The notes under the pieces: generated by a model
What the model was told of the DNA's origin: nothing
Seen by the model: the letters and a program-made list of their open reading frames with translations, nothing else
Database searches by the model: none
Position numbers and translations under genes: made by a program
Source of the DNA: Mesorhizobium sp. LNHC252B00
GTDB taxonomy: Bacteria > Pseudomonadota > Alphaproteobacteria > Rhizobiales > Rhizobiaceae
Length of the DNA stretch: 64,000 nt
Direction of reading: 5' to 3'
Assembly: GCF_000502955.1 (NCBI RefSeq)
Contig: NZ_AYWO01000004.1
Coordinates: 56,818 to 120,817 of the forward strand
Shown here: positions 62,810 through 64,000 of the stretch, piece after piece
How the letters are laid out: each line of letters begins with the position of its first letter
Position numbering within the stretch: position 1 is the stretch's first letter

Positions 62810-63730
62810 CTACTGCTGCTGACTTCTGCCCGAGACGAAGCGCACAATAGAAGCGGCCATCTCGTAGTCCTTTGGGGCAACGGCAGCGAAGCCACCGGAA
62901 TGTTTCGGTTCCAGGAGGTGGTAAATGTCCGGAGTCGTCGACCTGAGGTTGGTGAGGAACACGGTGAGCCGTCGCTTGGCTTCAGGGTCGAGATCGCTGC
63001 GCACCGCGTGGGGACCATATCTTAGCAGGCCAGACGTCCATACGACCCGAAGTTCCGCCGCTGAAAGGCCTGCCGCTTCGAGCCTTGCCTGCGTGCCCGA
63101 TGCTTCCGGCTGGCCGTCGGCCGCGGCCGTCACCCAGCCGAACAGACCATCGGCCCTGCCATCGATCAGCATCGTTTCGGCTGCCGCAGCCGAGTCGGCG
63201 CGGACCAGAAACGGTGCATCTTCCGCGACCTTGCGGCCTTCTTCGGCCAACGCCACCAGTGGCAAGAGAGAACCGCCGACACTGTCAGAAGGCGCAATGG
63301 CGATGCGATGGCTCTCCATCGCCGCCAGATTGGGCAGCTTGCCGTCCCGGGTCAGCAGAACGGAGCGGATACCGGTCGCGCCGTCGGAATCGACCGCAGC
63401 CACAAGTGGCTCGATACATAAGCAGCGCTGCGAGGCCGTCGCATAGGCGGTCGCCGAATAGATCGCGTATTCGATGCGGGCATTGGCCTGCGCCTCGATC
63501 AGCGCGGCATAGTCGCGGGCAACTACAAACTCGACCTTCATGCCCAGAGCCTTGGTGTAGGCGTCAGTCAACACAGCCAGCCCCGGAACGGTATTGCCGG
63601 CGCCTGGCTCGGCAACGATGCCGATGCGAAACGTGCCGATATCGTCGCGCCAGTCGGCATGTGCCGGATTGGACCAGAGCGTGGCCTGCACCAGCATGAG
63701 AGCGGCAGTCGCCTTCAGCGCAACGCTCAT
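62810..63730 (-). CDS. PhnD-like periplasmic binding protein
   Basis: Exported protein of 306 residues with a signal peptide (ALKATAALMLVQATLWSNPAHA) and a PhnD/SsuA/transferrin-type type 2 binding fold: FRIGIVAEPGAGNTVPGLAVLTDAYTKALGMKVEFVVARDYAALIEAQANARIEYAIYS is typical of PhnD. Two cysteines sit in SQRCLCIEP. No transporter subunits are beside it, so it is an orphan; phosphonate, phosphite or another small anion is possible. It converges with the second pseudopilin gene. Confidence 0.85.
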   Translation of the reverse strand: MSVALKATAALMLVQATLWSNPAHADWRDDIGTFRIGIVAEPGAGNTVPGLAVLTDAYTKALGMKVEFVVARDYAALIEAQANARIEYAIYSATAYATASQRCLCIEPLVAAVDSDGATGIRSVLLTRDGKLPNLAAMESHRIAIAPSDSVGGSLLPLVALAEEGRKVAEDAPFLVRADSAAAAETMLIDGRADGLFGWVTAAADGQPEASGTQARLEAAGLSAAELRVVWTSGLLRYGPHAVRSDLDPEAKRRLTVFLTNLRSTTPDIYHLLEPKHSGGFAAVAPKDYEMAASIVRFVSGRSQQQ

Positions 63731-63940
63731 GACAAAACCGCCGTCTGTTTTTCTAGACCCATGCCCATCCGACGCACCGTTGCGACATGCACTCCTTGTT
63801 TATGCCTGTCGTTGCCCAACCGCTGCGCAGCTTTGGGCGACATCACTGGACCATCACGCCTGGCCGTTGCCGTTTGGTTTCCGAATTGCCAATGAAGTCG
63901 CGGAACCCTATGTCTGGTCGTTCAAACTGGCAACAACTCG
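63731..63940. other. Spacer between phnD-like gene and deoB
   Basis: Divergent spacer of 210 bp. I see no gene, repeat or clear regulatory element in it. Confidence 0.5.
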
Positions 63941-64000
63941 ATGGCGCGCGCTTTCCTCTTCGTTCTGGACTCCTTCGGCATCGGTGGCGCCGCCGACGCC
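63941..64000 (+). CDS. deoB: Phosphopentomutase, 5' end only
   Basis: The first 20 codons read MARAFLFVLDSFGIGGAADA, the characteristic N-terminus of phosphopentomutase, with the metal-binding aspartate in LDSFGIG. The enzyme interconverts ribose-1-phosphate and ribose-5-phosphate in nucleoside salvage. The rest lies beyond the window. ATG 63941 is the only start that fits. Confidence 0.85.
   Translation, partial: MARAFLFVLDSFGIGGAADA

Overview
This window reads as an ordinary, gene-dense chromosomal segment of a high-GC alphaproteobacterium of the order Hyphomicrobiales, most like Mesorhizobium. The clues are a SAM-II riboswitch before metZ, GcrA, a PodJ-type polarity protein, a class I lysyl-tRNA synthetase, a LuxR-LuxI-crotonase quorum-sensing cassette and short dispersed palindromes of the kind found in rhizobia. 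I see no rRNA, tRNA, insertion sequence, prophage or CRISPR array. The genus is inference, since no search could be run.

1-17 kb: the start of an amino-acid ABC-type binding protein gene (cut by the window edge); dcd; metZ behind its SAM-II riboswitch and a terminator; a family-21-like glycosyltransferase; apaG; the minus-strand group argD-argF-hslO with a terminator-bearing leader; gcrA and corA facing each other across inverted heptamer arrays; phoR-phoU without pst genes; ppk2; and the luxR-luxI-crotonase cassette.

17-28 kb: a TerB-like protein, lysK, a membrane-anchored nuclease-like protein overlapping an XRE-S24 regulator, and a fatty-acid beta-oxidation block (fadB-like, thiolase, two acyl-CoA dehydrogenases) headed by a MerR regulator. 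A perfect palindrome upstream of the first dehydrogenase and a related sequence upstream of the regulator are likely operators.

28-50 kb: podJ; a TauE/SafE exporter coupled to a TIGR02186 protein; an Hsp70-like protein; a cupin gene diverging from a winged-helix/TolB-like/TPR regulator; a LysR regulator diverging from a cytoplasmic molybdoenzyme operon that looks like soeABC (sulfite dehydrogenase), preceded by a possible 52-codon coupled ORF; pdeM-lhr (DNA repair); MarR-NlpC/P60; and a leucyl aminopeptidase.

50-63 kb: a nearly complete tad/cpa pilus locus. flp, cpaA and cpaBCDEF-tadBC lie on the minus strand, tadD faces them at one end, and a stand-alone pilus N-domain protein plus two TadE/TadF-like pseudopilins diverge at the other. 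The window closes with a PhnD-like binding protein and the first 20 codons of deoB.

The most interesting items are the argD leader ORF overlapping a terminator, three dispersed repeats that each contain a gene's TAA stop codon in the same orientation, the quorum-sensing crotonase with replaced hydratase residues, the MerR operators, and the small ORF coupled to soeA.
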